The notes under the pieces are model-generated. The model searched no databases. It worked only from the letters and a program-made list of their open reading frames with translations, and had not been told where the DNA came from. DNA of 64,000 nt from Marchantia polymorpha subsp. ruderalis (lineage: Eukaryota > Streptophyta > Marchantiopsida > Marchantiales > Marchantiaceae). The stretch covers positions 9,776,501 through 9,840,500 of the forward strand of contig AP031352.1 in NCBI GenBank assembly GCA_037833965.1, written 5' to 3'. Below, in pieces: positions 47,281 to 62,200 of this stretch; within the stretch, counting starts at the first letter, position 1; each line of letters starts with the position of its first letter. The position numbers and the translations under genes are program-made.

Positions 47281-50200
47281 GTTTCTATACGATACATTTC
47301 CTACAGAAACGAGGAATTCCGGTTTTGCAAGTCAGAAATATTATCCCGATCCGAAACAGTTCCGCTTTCTGTAGAAGCCTAGGGACTTTCTTCACACTTG
47401 CCCGTCCGACAGCTCCAATCAACGATTGGTGTTCAGATTCCGATGGATTTCGAACGCTTGGGTACTGAATCTGAGACGCTTGATTTTTTAATTGTCGCAA
47501 AGTGAATGGAATCGGAGTCGAACAATCGAAAGTATCGCCACTTTTTAAATCTGTACGAACGAAATGTTTTGTGACAGTCACTGTGACCTCCAGGTTTCAG
47601 CCGGTCGATCATAGAAGGACAAGGAATGTAACTCAAAAGATTTGAAGAAAATCGACTTTGAACATGTCGTTGGGCTCTGAAGAACTTAACCTCTGTTGTG
47701 TTCAAATATCACTGCTTTTCTTAAAACTTGTGCAAATGTCAATAGTTCACAGGTTTGAAAAGGAACGTCGTTCAAGTATTGTCGGCTGCTTGAAGGTACT
47801 GATCGACCATCTGAAAAGATTGTAGGAAAAGAAGAAAAGTAAGAGCCTTAGTATTATAGATGCCTGACAGATTGGGCAATGATCACCTGATAGGATAGCT
47901 CTACATTTCTGACAATGCTAAATTCCCAGTTTCTTGAAAATTTCGATCGCTACTATGTAATTGTATGGTGACAAAAAATCTCTCTACCTCGGCTAACAGT
48001 GAACGACAAATGAGGAAAAGTAACTTTACCAGCTCCTGGACCTTTCGGCTTTCTTTGGATTCTCTTCACGCATTCACTAGAAGAGACTTCACAGCAAAAC
48101 CAGAGATGCGCTCAAGAGAAGTTCCTTCATGAGTATTCAGTAGCGTGATTTGTTTCTTTTCACGGTTATGTACGTAACCTGATCAGGACCACCGTGGGCC
48201 GAAGCTACATGTCAAGAAACAAAAACATACGCCCACCTTTACACCCACAATGTTCCTTCCGTAGAGATCTCGGCAAAATCCTTTGGTTTTCTTTTAGCAT
48301 GTACAAGACTGGCGCTTTTACACACCTTGTGTCCGATCAGTATTTCCTCCTGTAACATCGAGAATGTACGTCGTCGTTCAGACTATTATAGGAGAAAATC
48401 TCACTGATAGCTGACTTCAACAGAAGCCAAACTTTTTTTCCTGGTTCCGTCCATAACCTCTAAATACCTTGCGCACCCTTTTTGTTATTTTAGTGCGGCC
48501 TCCTTCAAATACATTCTAGTTCATAATGTGGTGACCTTCGGTTTCGAGCACTGCTTCAAATCCAAATCTTCCTATCCTCTGGCCAAGTCTGTGTGTTGTC
48601 ATAGATCGTCCACCAAAAGAGTACAAAATTCTAACGCTACTTGAAAGAACACTCGTATAGCCCTCTTGGTTTCTCCATGCCAATCTATGACGATTTTTTT
48701 TACTCTCATTTCAATTACTTTTCGTGCATATTGCATAATTTCAGAGCGCTTTCGAGGTGAAAATACAAACAAGTCCTTGTTTGTACTTCCAAGATATCAA
48801 AGCTCTTTCTAACGGTTTCACGACACATGAATGCAATTCTAAGAACAAGCTTTTCCCCTGGTTCCGCATTGAATAAGCAGGTGGGAGCCACCTAGGATTT
48901 CGAAATCGACAAGTATTATCAAACAAGTGAAATTTCCAGAACACAAGCCCTCTAATACCCAACTGACTCTCTTTGCAGATGTCTTACAACTCAACGAACA
49001 TGTGCTGGGTCTTGAAGGTCCTACGTTGAACTTATTTCCAGGACCTCCATCCCTGTCACCTTGGCCACACTTTAGAAAGAGAGAAACTCCATGATTCTTT
49101 TTGAGAGTTCGCAGTTTGCAGGATGTATCCATCGGACAGTTTAAAAGCTCTGTTCAGTTTCCAGTCTGTAGAGCTCCAACGAATTTCGGTTGTCGTCATG
49201 TCAATCATAGTAAATACCTGTCCAGCGAGGTGGTTTCTTGGATCAGAAACTACGTGTACACGACCAGTCTCCTGATGAAGAGCATCAACTTGTTCTTTTG
49301 GCGTAGGTTCGTGCACAATTGAGAGGTATAAGACAGCTGAAAATATAAGAACAATCGATCGAATCGATGTGGTTGATGTACCTTCCCATCCAGCTTTCTG
49401 TTCCACGTCTCCACTTCCAACGATATTTCTCAAAGTGCAAGGGTCAACACTCTACAACTTGTATGGCATGTAGTCCTCAATATCATCCATCGACTCCCAC
49501 CGCCGACATTGGATAGATAATGGATCACAGCCCTGCTGCCGAAAGTCTCCATGGCCTTCCTCGGCACAACTGCATAAATAGACAAGGGGCAAATTCAGCA
49601 CGGGGGTTGATAGAGAGGGGAGGAAGGAAACAAGCATCAAGTTTCATCAACGCCTGTGGTTGCCACTCAAGTCGTCGCATGTGGTCCTCCACCTTGGGGA
49701 CTGCCTAAGTGACACCGATGACAACACTGTCGGACAAGGGAACGAGGTGCAACTGGTAGAAAGCTTTACATTGGGCAGCTGGAAACAAAGCACTGGCGTC
49801 ACGGCATGCGGTCAGCTCGTGACGGAGACAGCACCACGGCAGTGGTCCACGAACAAGGTCATCTCAGTTCGTTAAAAGGTGACTTACAGTAGATCGTGAG
49901 AAAGGTCGGTTTTTGATAAATGTTCGAAGATATAGTAATTTCCATTGTGTTAAAAGAAGTCAAGAGTAAATACGAATATATCCATTAATCCAATCTAATA
50001 GATGATTGGCACCTGCGAGATTGCGAGATTTTTCGTGTCCCCTGAAGCGTGGAGAAAAAAAGGTGAGTGGAGCTACGCTTGGTCTGATTATTTGAATATG
50101 TTATCCGCAACGAAAATCTTTAGGACAGTGTCAAGCATTTAAATATATTTCATTTGTGGTTGATTTGGTGGCAGAAGTTCCATGCACATCGTGAAGGAAA

Positions 50201-52088
50201 CCACTGAATCTCCTAATTTTGGAAAATTCGAAAAACATTCCTTCCTCTCGGACTCTCATTCAGTACTTTTAGAAGGTAGGAGATTACTTTTGTGTTTGAG
50301 GTAGGAGACTAAAGTTACAATATGAAACCATCAGATGTAAATTAGGATTCACACGGAAGGATTTCAGAATCAATTCCATTGAACTTTCAAAGACTTGCCT
50401 TTAAAACTTTGAAAGGCTAGAACCAGGAAGTCCCAGCAGGTTGTCTAATTAGGTCGGACAGGACAGGAAGCTAAGTTCGCGGGCTTGACATGAAGCTTTA
50501 AGGATTGAGCACCCTCACTTCTGCATGCAGAACCAGATGATTGAACCTTCACGACCTCAGAGCAAGGGATGCAGATATGAATGATGTGCACTTAAGCACT
50601 TTTCGAAGGTAATTGCAGGAAATTTGCCAGCACTTGTTGAAGAGTTGCCGTGCTGTACTGTAAATGCAGTTTTCCACAATCTTGATCTTGATCTTGAGAC
50701 TGCACTTGGAGAATTCCTGGGGCAAAATATTTTAAGATTAGTGCAGCGGAGCACAAAATGCAGATAAAGGTGATTCGACAGATGACAAGAACACGAGGAA
50801 ACTACAATGTGTGCAGGACTAGATCAGCTGTTCAGTGGAGCTATATCGCACGAGAAAAATACAGTCGGACAGAGTACAAGAACATACTGAGTTGTTTCGA
50901 GTACTGTGTGAGTCCACAGCTAGAGTTCCGTGGTCCGAGTTTTCATGATCTTGCCGCCCGGTAAGCTCCTAGCACCCGCAGACTTCACACAGATCCTGGA
51001 CGCCTGTTCCGACAAAGCGCGAGCGAATAAATCGCGCCCTTTCGAACAAAGAGCCAGCTAAAACAAACAAACGTATGAAGCTCTCGAGAGTATCTTTGTG
51101 CGACACTCAGTCCATAATTAGAAGAAGTTGCGATTAGATTGATCGAAGTGAATCGTAACGCAGAGTGCTTCCATCGAATCTCTTGCCATCTCAACAGAAT
51201 CGCATGCTTGTTCGCATTCCTACCAGATCCGAGCGACCGTGAGGTTCCACGTTGAGACTCAGACACAGACAATTCACTCTCCTTGAGATCTCCAACTGAT
51301 TCATGCTTTTTGTGGCTATCACACATACTGGAAAACTTTGTTGTTCATGATGATTCTTACTTTCCGAAGTGCTTTGCAAAGCTGCTTGCGAGGTATGAGA
51401 CTCGTACGACTCTGATTCAACACTGACGTTCATTGCACTCGAGAATTGCTCCGTGGCATATGAGGCGACCGGCGTGCATGGGCTCGTTAGGTCCGACTTC
51501 CAAGAGCTCAAGGCGCAGCGAGTAACTTATGAAGTTGCAGCTGTGCATTCTCAGGCGTGCTCGGTACCAGAAATTAAACATCTCAGATCTGGGCTGTCAC
51601 AAGACTCATGCTTCCTTCACTGATAAAAGGCTTCAGAAATATCTCAGGCTTATCCTCAGAGAAAGTCAAAGATCGAGCAGGGAGACAATATCACGGCTGA
51701 CTCGCACATCCCGCACACCAACATAGACGAGGCAGGAGACGAGCGATTTCCTACCATGAAAACTGTGTAGTCCAACTGACAGAAAGCTTCGGAGTCGTAC
51801 ACCACGAGAGCTCCCTCCCACCCACAACAGCCAAATGGACGTGCAAGTGGTGTCCCCCACGGTAGCAGCAACCGCGGCAGGATTACCACGAGCGAATTCT
51901 GGCTTGTCCTAGAAAAGCCAAGCTGAGTCGGTTACGGGCACCGAGCATTCATTGAGCTCAACCAACTTGACTCCACAATTCCGAAGAACCTTCGCCGTCG
52001 TCGAGAGCTGACACACAGCCGAGCACCAACAAGAAACGAGGGGTCTGATTCGAAGCAACGGCAAAGCTGCCAAGGCCCAAAATTCTAC
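47281..52088. other. Mid-GC stretch without a recognised gene
   Basis: Composition resembles genic DNA. On the minus strand near 49365-49220 a stretch bordered by TTTTCAG and CAG/GTATTT reads VHEPTPKEQVDALHQETGR then VHVVSDPRNHLAGQ, which looks like a real exon, but I could not join it to others or name it. Other frames (47285-47705, 49056-49433, 51191-51511) are not convincing. Confidence 0.3.
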
Positions 52089-52643
52089 TTAGCAGAGGTC
52101 TGCACCGATCTGAAGAAAGCAGCTGGCGCTGTAGAATGGCGCGGTGGCGGTGCAGCTGAGGCCCCAGAGTTCCAAGGAGGCAGCATCGACAACAGACGTA
52201 AGCGAGCCTGCTCGATTGTCCTCCAGGTCCCGAACCAGAAGGTGGAGAATCTGCGCTGCAGCTGAGGCGATCAAGTCCTGCTGCGTCAGAGTACAACCTT
52301 CTTCCCCTCGTCCACCAACAAACGTGATGGAGCTGGCCCAGACCAGGAGCAGCTCCACGTCCAGGGCCAAGGCCGAAGCTACCTGCTCCAGAGCGTCGCA
52401 ATCCTCTCGAACTCCTGACACGCACCGAGCTCTAGCGAGTGGACGTGTTGATGAGCTGCCCTGAACCTCTGCAGAGCATGCCGCCTCGAAGGCCAAGGGA
52501 GTCAGCTCGTGCAAAGCTTCGCCTTCCCGGTGACCGAACTCGATGGCATGACAGTCCGCTAGCAGTCGTCGCCTCCCATTCGCCGCTGCGAGTGCAGTCG
52601 GGCCAGACGATGCATGCGCGACAGTGCCTTTGACATGAAGCAT
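52089..52643 (-). CDS. Hypothetical single-exon protein, 184 aa, unrecognised
   Basis: A minus-strand frame runs from a true ATG (52643) to TAA in a GC-rich block. It contains an acidic-to-Leu-rich second half (ALEQVASALALDVELLLVWA, then LIASAAAQILHLLVRDLED) that would form amphipathic helices, and about ten cysteines. No signal peptide or domain was recognised. Two other frames overlap it and stay open for 155 and 163 codons because stops are rare at this base composition, so coding is only possible, not shown. It might also be an exon of a longer gene or a decayed copy. Confidence 0.3.
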   Translation of the reverse strand: MLHVKGTVAHASSGPTALAAANGRRRLLADCHAIEFGHREGEALHELTPLAFEAACSAEVQGSSSTRPLARARCVSGVREDCDALEQVASALALDVELLLVWASSITFVGGRGEEGCTLTQQDLIASAAAQILHLLVRDLEDNRAGSLTSVVDAASLELWGLSCTATAPFYSASCFLQIGADLC

Positions 52644-55600
52644 GCACGCCGCAGGCCAGATGCCATGGCGGCATCTGAGATCGGAGATGCAGCTGTGGCT
52701 CCGCCATGCTCGAGATCCGAAACATCCTTGTAGAATAAGTAAGGCCTGTCGTCTTTCTCCAACACGATCGATGCACTGTGCGAGCGATGGAGCGCTCCGA
52801 GTCGCCGATGCCAGGCCGCCGGCCTAGAACGTAGGCACTCGAATCCGCTGGATCGTTTGGACATCCAGACAGCAGGAGATGCCGCAGGAGTCCCCAATGA
52901 ATGTGCCCCTGTCCATCATGCACTTTTCATAAAGACGTCGATCTGGAAATCAGACTGCTGCTGCTGCTTGTAGGCACAGGCTTCAACTTCAAAGTCGTAG
53001 TGTCTGTCTTGACTAAATGATCCATCTGCTCTACAGTACAGGAGGACACTTAAAATCCGCGGAACGCGTCGCGGTGAGTTTGATAGTCAACTACATGGAG
53101 TCATTCAGAGACTCAGACTCAAAAGTGGAGGCAGTAAATTTTCATCGTGTGAGGGAGACCACAAGCCACGGAAGGGAAGAAAAAATTTTCTGTTCGTATC
53201 CCCGTTGATATTTCTCTACATCTTCGTACTGTATGTCAGGAGCGCCTCCTTAAGATAGTGCACTATGGAAACGAGACATTTATTCCGCTCTACGAAGCAC
53301 ATCGAACTCAGAAAAGCGAACAGTGTCTTCCCTGATCTGTGTTCCGGCTGCATTAACTCGAAGACGTATCATCGACTTTACAACATACAGTATGGTACGA
53401 CGTAGACGTCAAGCATGTTGCCTTCCTTCATAAGTTCCTAACTTCCAGATCCTTCCGGTCTCGGTCTTACTCGACGTCTGCACAATACCACCATCGAAGT
53501 CATCCCGATGCCTCGCGGCGGTGGTTTTAGCAAGCTGTACGACATGAGCCCAGAGATCCTGGTCTCTCTGATAACGTGATGTGCCCACACTGCCGTGCAC
53601 TTTCTGCTACAGCATTTTCGTCGTCAATTTCCTGGGTTCACGGAAGTCAAGTTTTAGGGCTAATCAATAATCACCACGACGACAGACGCTCGCCGTCCTG
53701 GCTGAATTCTGGTATAGTCAGTATGTGTGCAAGCAATGGAACTCCCCATTCTCAATGCCCCTTGAAAGCCAGTTGGCACGATACGTCTTCCCAAACTGAA
53801 GATTCCACCAGAAGAGAAACCAGCTCGACGGAGCTGCCCAGGTTGATGCAATTCTGTAAAACTTGGAATATTCTTCTGATGCGATTTGACTAACCAAAGT
53901 TCAATGGGTGAAGAATCAGCTGAAGGAAGTTGGACACTGTCTGCGTTACAGAGTTTGGAATGTAAGTGTTAGTAGAGGATTGCCAGGATGAAGGAGTAAT
54001 CCACATCAGAACATCGTTGACTACCACGAAAAGTGATGCTCAGTCATCACCTTTTATGGTATTTCCCAGTTAACCGCAGATGCAATCTGAAAATTTCAGA
54101 CCAGTCAATGTGGTGGTGAGCACGGTGTCGGGGAAAGTATTGTTCCAAGGGGATAGAAAGTTGCTGATGGGCAATTGTCTCCGGCCCAGCTCGATGCTGG
54201 TCAGAGAAGAGCAACAGTGCCGGTGACCTAGAGCTCGAGAACAAACAGTAGTCGTAGTGAAGGCATGAAACGGTGAGCCTGACGGCGCTCTGAGAGGACA
54301 GAGAAGGAAAGACAAGGCTCGTGTTGCTTAGTTGAAGTCCATAGCCGAAGAGTCTGAAAACTGGGAGCCTTCGAGTTGAAGTTAGACCGGGAAGTGCGAA
54401 AGTCCAGTGCTCTGGCACTCGGATGAACAAACCTTTCGAGGCTGTAAAGCAAATGGTGCAATCCTATGGATGGATGTTTTCGGTAGTGCGCACTCATTTC
54501 CACTGAGAGGAGATAATGGACACATCTCTATCACTACTTTTGAATAATATATATCTGACAGCGTGCTTTTGCCTCTTTAGTACGAAGAAAGATTGCTACG
54601 GTGGTTGAAACTTGATCGAGAGCCCCCGATAATTCTGCACATCACGAACCACTATGCCGTCGGCCGGCTTTGCTCTCCTTTGGATGGATTTGGCCATCTT
54701 CTTATCCCATGCGCCACCATCTACTCGTTCGGGAAGTGCAATATTTGACGGTCTTAATATGTGCCCTACTTGTGGATGACAAACTTTGAAGGGAATGTTG
54801 TTCTTAAAGTCGTTCGTATAACATGCAAGTAATTACGAACTGAGTCACAGAACGCGCTAGGATGATATCTACCAGAAAGATTCCAAGCGTGTGTCCCAAG
54901 GTGATTAACCTAAAACCCTCAGCCGCACACACTCGCCTCCCATTTGGACACTTCAACCTGATACTGCTTCCTGAAATAGATGAATTACGTTGGCTTCTTT
55001 CTTGCGCTCTGTTACAACTTCGAAATACTCCATGAATTCCAGCTATTTCAGGCCTATCGAAGCGTGGGAATTTTCTCGGTGAAATTACTTGCACATGAGC
55101 AATCTGCTGTGAAGTGCCTCGGTATGCATGCTGCTGACGTTACTCTTTAAGATTCTCTCCGGTTCAACTTATCTCGACAACTCTAAATTCGAAATCTGAG
55201 CCGAAAATTCGGAGCGAACCTACGTCTCCAACTTAATCTATTGAACAGTGAAACCTCGTAACAAAAGCCATGTGCTCTGCTGATCTCTTGCTGTGCTCTC
55301 TATGCCTCTCCAAATTATTCCAGGAGCCTAAAGTAGCTTTCGCAATGTCCAAAAGCTACTGAATTTGACCTCGACAGGTCAATCCCCATGTCGAGTTGTA
55401 TACCGTGGACAAAAAGGCAGGAAGCTTACAGACATCAAGAACACTTGAAAGCTCGACCTGAGGTTCACGACCTGGAAGGTTTCGGGAGAATTTCGTCAGC
55501 GAGAAGATTTAGGGAGGTCAACTGTAATCCGATATCTTTCTGTAAGAGTGGTTCAGATAAGGTGAACATTGGAGCGCAAAGATCGATACTCGAATATGGA

Positions 55601-56230
55601 TCAGAACCACGAGAGACTTCAGCAAACAGAACAAGCAAGGGTTTGGGATACAGTTCGGCGTGCTTGAACAATATGATTATTTAGAAGAAAACAGAAACAC
55701 GATCAAATTTCAACGCATGGGATCCAGCAAGCAGTGGATACTTGAGAATCACAAACCTCAATCGCTTCTTTCTTCCTGAGGAATCGAAGCTCATGCGCTC
55801 CACGAGCGAATGAACTGCGTCAAAGTCCAGGGTACGAGCGTTATGTTCGATAAATGTTTCTGTAGTTTCAACGGCCTGAGCTTGCGAGGTTTCGGGGTAT
55901 TCGCCGGTACAGCGAAAACCCCGAAACAGTCGCCATTACCACTTTGTGCCCCGTCGGGAAGCCGAAGACTCTGGGCACTGTAGTCAACATTGACTCCGGG
56001 GCTCCGGGAATCCCTGCGAAGGGGCACTGAAGTCGCTTGTGCTCGGTGTACTTTCGAACGTTCCTTTTATCAGTGTACTGCAAAGTGTACTCTAACAAAG
56101 TCCGAAGGCAAAATCTGGAACGCTGCATTCCTCTTGTGCTGGGCTCTGCGTCGTCTCGGCAGGCAACTGAGCAAATCATATAATACTGGACATATTCCTT
56201 CCTTATCTACTTACTCAAAGATTGGGTAGC
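52644..56230. other. Mid-GC stretch, weak exon-like signals only
   Basis: On the minus strand near 53880-53780 one frame reads VLQNCINLGSSVELVSLLVE and continues SSVWEDVSCQLAFKG, and near 53585-53409 another reads DLWAHVVQLAKTTAARHRDD. Both look protein-like but are separated by stops and frame changes, so a decayed gene is possible. A near-perfect hairpin lies at 55889-55927. No product can be named. Confidence 0.25.
55889..55927. repeat. Near-perfect 16-bp hairpin
   Basis: Arms 55889-55904 and 55912-55927 match at 15 of 16 positions around a 7-nt loop; the arm starts GTTTCGGGGT. Confidence 0.85.
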
Positions 56231-59200
56231 TTGCAAACCAATATTTTCATTTCGCTATGAATATCAAAGTATCAAGGAACATGACATGATGTGTTAAAAA
56301 TCCAATCTTGAAACAAATAATTTGAAGTTATAAGCGTTTATTTCACTTTTACGAAGAATTTTGTGCAAATTGTGGAAAAACACTTGGAACCGCTCAATTC
56401 GATCCATTCAAAAAACTGATTGTCACTATTATCAAAATCTTTTAGCAAATTCGTGGAATATATAACAAATTTGAGTAGTGCAGGTAGTCGGCAGAGAAAA
56501 CTGCAACGATATTTCATGTATGTGATTTTTTTAAAGGGTAACATCTGACGGAAGAAAAACTATAATGATAAATTTTTTAAGATATATAAACCATCAACTT
56601 GTGACCTTTGAAGCAGATGATATGATTTTTCCACATGTATACATACAAGACACTCTTGTTATGTACACAAGAGTGGCATTTTCAATTCCATTACTTGTAT
56701 TTTTTGCTAATTTCTGTTAGAAATAAATATATGGAGCCCCTTTTTGTATATGTCTACAATCTTGTGTCATATAATTTAACTTGCATATTCAATGACATGA
56801 AATGTATGTAATTCGAAGTGTCTACCTGTCTACATACACGTTAATGAGTTGCTTAAAGTCCCAACACATGACGCTAGAAAATAAAAACACTCCTAAAGTC
56901 TAGATATAATTTCAGGTATATGTGGCATTCCACCAAGATGTCAATACTAATTCTTATATATTTACAAATTTGTGAATATCATATTCTCAAGCTTGTACTC
57001 TATGAATCCTTAGAACAAATGTATGTTTTTATGTCTAAAATATATAACATATATATATCTATAGAATATATTATATACATAATGTTATTATTATTATTTA
57101 ATTTTTTAGGATGATTACATACATGTCTTAAAAAATAAAACATAATCAAAAGCTGAAATTTATTTAAACGAATTTGATGATAATTATACTCAATGTTACA
57201 TTTGAGTCTTGATAAAAATGTTTTTTTATATATATTAAAAAATGTAATGAAACAAATCAATTTTTTCCCAAACTTATTTAGTTTCCAATACACGTATGAT
57301 ACAACAATTAGATTATACTCATTACAAGGAGTCTAAATAGTTTAGATCATCCAAAGTCATATTTAAAAAATATTTGCTTACTGCACTTTGATGTTATTTG
57401 TATCAAATATAGAACGATATAATTTGAGATTTTCTTAACGATACAGTTATAAATACTCCTATGTATCACTTTAAATATTTTCAATACAAAATTATCAAAT
57501 TCAATTGAATAATCATAACTCAAAAAAAATCTCCTAAAATGTTATCATTCTATATTTATTCAGATCTTTTTATATGATAGTAGATTATAAAAATTTGTCT
57601 ATTTATAACGCACTACATATATTTATAAGCATCTCAGATTTGTATTCTTTTTCTAAAAAACTCTTTTTTAGAATCAAATATTATTTAAAATAGTAACACA
57701 ACTTTGAAACTAATAAAAATATGACTTTACAATCAAGAATATTGTCTGAGTTCAATATCTACATACAAGTTTCAGTATGTTTTGGCTTTTAAACAAACTT
57801 TAAGCATATGAAGAAAGAAATTAATATAAGTTTAATTGCATGCACCTTGTATGGATCGTGTTTTCTGATGAGTTTTCCCTTAACATTTTTGGCAAAAAAC
57901 AATTTTCACAAGTTTTTCTAAAACAGTTCCAATGATTTTTACAAAGTTTCAACATAATTAGATTTTTTTTACTCTTCGAAATTGTTTTAAATTTTAATAA
58001 ATATATTTGAATAAATTTGAACCTTGTTTAAGAGTCTTCACAAACTTTTTGAAATTGATACAACCTATCTGTTCATAAAAATTCATTCAATTCATGTATT
58101 GTTATATTTATAAAAACCTATATATTTATTCATTATCTTTCATGATTATGTTATGATAAAGTAACATTTAATCATTTTATTACATTTAAATATGTTATTT
58201 TATGATTTTTTATATATTAAAATACAATTTTAATCTGCTATTATCACAACTAATTGCAAAAATAACTAATTTTGCGCAAATAGCAAGTAACGATGATAAA
58301 CCTTCAATTCATTGAAGTTCATTGAACATAAAGTATAGTTAAAGTTAAAGAGTGTCAATTTGATCAAGACGTGACGTGAAGATTGTAATATAGTATTGTC
58401 AAAGATTTTTAAAAATTTGCTATTTGATTCTTTTGTGGTCAATATCTAATATTCTTACTAAGATAATTTAGATTTTAATATCAAACTTATCATTATAAAC
58501 TTATTCAATAAAGCATCTATCAAAATGATAGATGCTTTATTATAAATTTTATATTGAAATTTGGAATATATGTGAATGTAACACCTAAATGTAATTATGT
58601 TTTCAATGATTGAAAAAAAAGTTCAAGTAGATACGAATTATTTCTATGATTAGTTGAGCGTTGTACAAACAAAATTTGAAATTTTGTTACTTGGTTTAGG
58701 CTTTTAATGTTTATAGTTATATGAACCGATTTTTTATTATAGCATGTTGTTTATATATCTTCATAATAACAATACTTTAATTAGTTGTTACTAAAATTAA
58801 CTACTTTAAATGAGTGTGATAAAAGTGATTGACTCAACTTGTCACTTATATGAATAATATAAATTTATATAACTTGTTTTTTGGAATAATTTGATGCAAA
58901 ATTCAATAAAATTATTTTTGTTATGTACTTGATGTTATAGCAAGATTGGATATTATTAATATATACTTATATGCGGTGTTGTAATTATAATTTTATTTTT
59001 CTAATTTTTTTAATTTGATATATTTCATTTTTAATTTCAAACGAGATAAAAAATCAGATGCATTTCCAACAAATTCATCTTATTTACTTGGATTTATAAA
59101 TTTAATTGTTCGCAGTATTATAAGATTTTTATTTTTCAATCCTATATGAAACCAATAGCAAACTCATTGAATATTGATTCAACAAGGATTTTTTTTTGCT

Positions 59201-62200
59201 TCATCTGCATATTTCATGCTTTGATTTATCGACTGTGAAATCGCAAATACTGCAATAGAAGATTTTCGTTTCTGTTTAGTGATATTTTATTTTATTTATT
59301 CAGTATATAACGAAAAACCACAAATGAAAAGTTAGAACAAAAAATAAAGATTGAGAGTATAATTGAAATAACCAATGTAAATTTCAAAAAATTGTATACA
59401 ACTAAAGCATGTCATCACTATTGAAAAAATTTACATGAATCATTTTTGGAATTAAATTTTGTCAGACACAGCTTATGCACTCTAATTTTAAAATATTTTT
59501 TTTGGAGTAAAAAAACTTACAAAGTGGGATTCAAATATAATTTCAGATTTTTTTCTGATATTTCAATTATTAAATAATTATTTTGTTTGCTGATAAACAA
59601 GTTCATACAATTGAATTGTTTTTCTTTGACGTCATTTGTTGGTTTCATAATTGCATATGTTCAAGCTGGAAAAAAGTTCATGATAGACTTATTGATTTTC
59701 ACAAGTTAATTATGAATTAATTTTTGCTCAATCATGTGTTTGCTCATCGAGTCAAATTTGTTGCATTTGGATTAATATTTGTTCTTTGTAGCACAATTCT
59801 TTCCACTCTACATTACTCCACACTTTAAATACCAATGAATTATGATATGCATTATAAACAACTTTGCATGTTAACTAAAACTCATCTATGCATTGTGTTT
59901 CATCTTATTTTTACATTTTATTGCTAATAAAGTTCTTACATAAAATTTTAAATCATTGTACATCACATTCTAAATGCTGATTTTTTAAATTCCTTGTTAA
60001 CCTCTTTGTTCTAATTCTTTTATTATATTCAAACTATTGATTATATGTTAATGCTGAAGTATAATTACAATGACAAGCATTTTCAAATATTTCTGATAAA
60101 ATTTACATGATTCATTTGAGCATTGTCGTAGTTAAAACTATTGATAACATTTTGGTTAGAAACAATATTTTTTAAATTTTTTATAAACGATGTTCGACTA
60201 ATTTAATACAAATAAAAGTAATTAAATTAGTAAACTTAGACATTTTGGTTTAAAACACATATGAAAATAATGAATTTTGTTGTAAATACGGTATAAAATA
60301 AAATAAATTTTTAGCAATATTTATAGATTAGTCATTTTAATGGATTTTAAATTCATATATTTCAAATAATAAATAAGATCATGTGATAGTACTGTATTTA
60401 ATTCAGATTTTTCCTGCTGACTATATATTATTTGATTTGATTAAAAAAATTTGCATATAACAAGTATTAATAACTGAAGTCTTTGATATCATACTTAACA
60501 CATAATGTCCATCAACAAATAAGGTTCATACAAAAAATCAATAATTTAAAAAATAATTATATTTTAAAAAAGTTTAATATATTTTTCAAACTATATTATA
60601 TTAAAGCATATTTTTTCTAATTTTAATCATTGTATGCTTTTATATGAAATGATATTATTTAAAGCAAAAATATGAATTTCAATACTGATAAAGCTAATTA
60701 AATAACATCACCATACTGTAACAAGTGAACATAATAATTTCAAGCTAATTTTGTATATAGCAATTGATAATTCTTTAAACATTGACACCAAGATTTTATA
60801 CATGTAGAATATTCATAAAGCTATAGTTTGCAAAGTACTCCATATCACATTGAGGATTACATGCTTTGAACAAACATTTATACAAGGTATATTGTGTTAT
60901 CTTTCAGTATAAATAATCAGATGTACTGTTTATAATATTGGATGTATAAGACAACAATTATCCTATGATGATATTGTGAAATTATAATCCTTTGAGTATT
61001 TTCTCATTTTATTTATTTACAAATATTATTTCAATCATTCTGGAATCTATAAATGTATGAAGAATGTGTCTCGATACGTAAACAGAAGATATACTAATTA
61101 GTAAAAATATATAGACTGTATTGGAATTAATATAATTGTGTATATTTGTATACAATTGAGCTTTTAGACTTCATGTGTCTTGTTATCAAAGTGCAAAGTT
61201 AATACTGTACTTCATATGATAGAGTTTCCAAACATTTAATATGAATAAATTTGTTTGAAGTAAGTTTACAAACTAGATCTGCATTCATTGCCACAATATT
61301 CAATATGTATTCAAATGAATATATAACATGTATGATTTACATTTAGTTTAATATTCTTGCCTTTATTTATTTTTAAATCATATAGTTAATTTTGTTGCTA
61401 GATTTTGATCATATGATTTACTTTTTTATTATGTTATAATTTAAACCTATATAATTTAAACGTTTTTTTCATCTTTGCAATATACAAAATTATTCTCCCA
61501 AATTCAATCAATTAAAAAAAATCGTAGATCTTAGTATATATATAAATATAATAAATGGTTTTAAAAATATTATATTGTTTGAAAATATGGATGAAAATGT
61601 TACATTTTACATAAATATATTGGAATTAATATTCTTAATAGAAAACAAGATATATAATAATATTTAATATAAATATATATTTTTGAATAATTTTTGTTCA
61701 TACAATATGGAAAATTATATGCTACAAATATTAGTATATATTTGTTATAATTTTGAATCATGTTAAATTCACGTTTCATCAATAAAGTCAATACATTATT
61801 TCCACATGAAATCATTCGTAAACTTCATACATCATTGATAAAATGTACTTGATTATTTTCTTCATCACAAATAAAACCTTGATTAAGTTTTCATTTGCAT
61901 CGAATATAATTGCATAATTTAGACCATCTCACATTTATAATTCAAATTTTTGTTATAGTGGAATATTTTTTAGATTTAAGCATGTAAGTTTGCCTTAGAA
62001 TTAAAAACGGAATTTAAACAAAAATATTTATAATTTCATCTTCTATTATTAAACATGATTACTTTGATATATATTCATGTGAAGATTCACTATCATATTT
62101 GAATGTTTTCAATTTTTGTATATATAATATACTTGTTAACAATCACGTTCAATACAAGACTACCATTCAACAGTATTATGTTTTTGTCACTCATGATTTG

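Noticed and set aside
49452..49640. Possible small cysteine-containing secreted peptide (minus strand)
   Set aside because: The hydrophobic start is interrupted by an apparent splice acceptor, cysteine spacing matches no peptide family I know, and no TATA or poly(A) context stands out.
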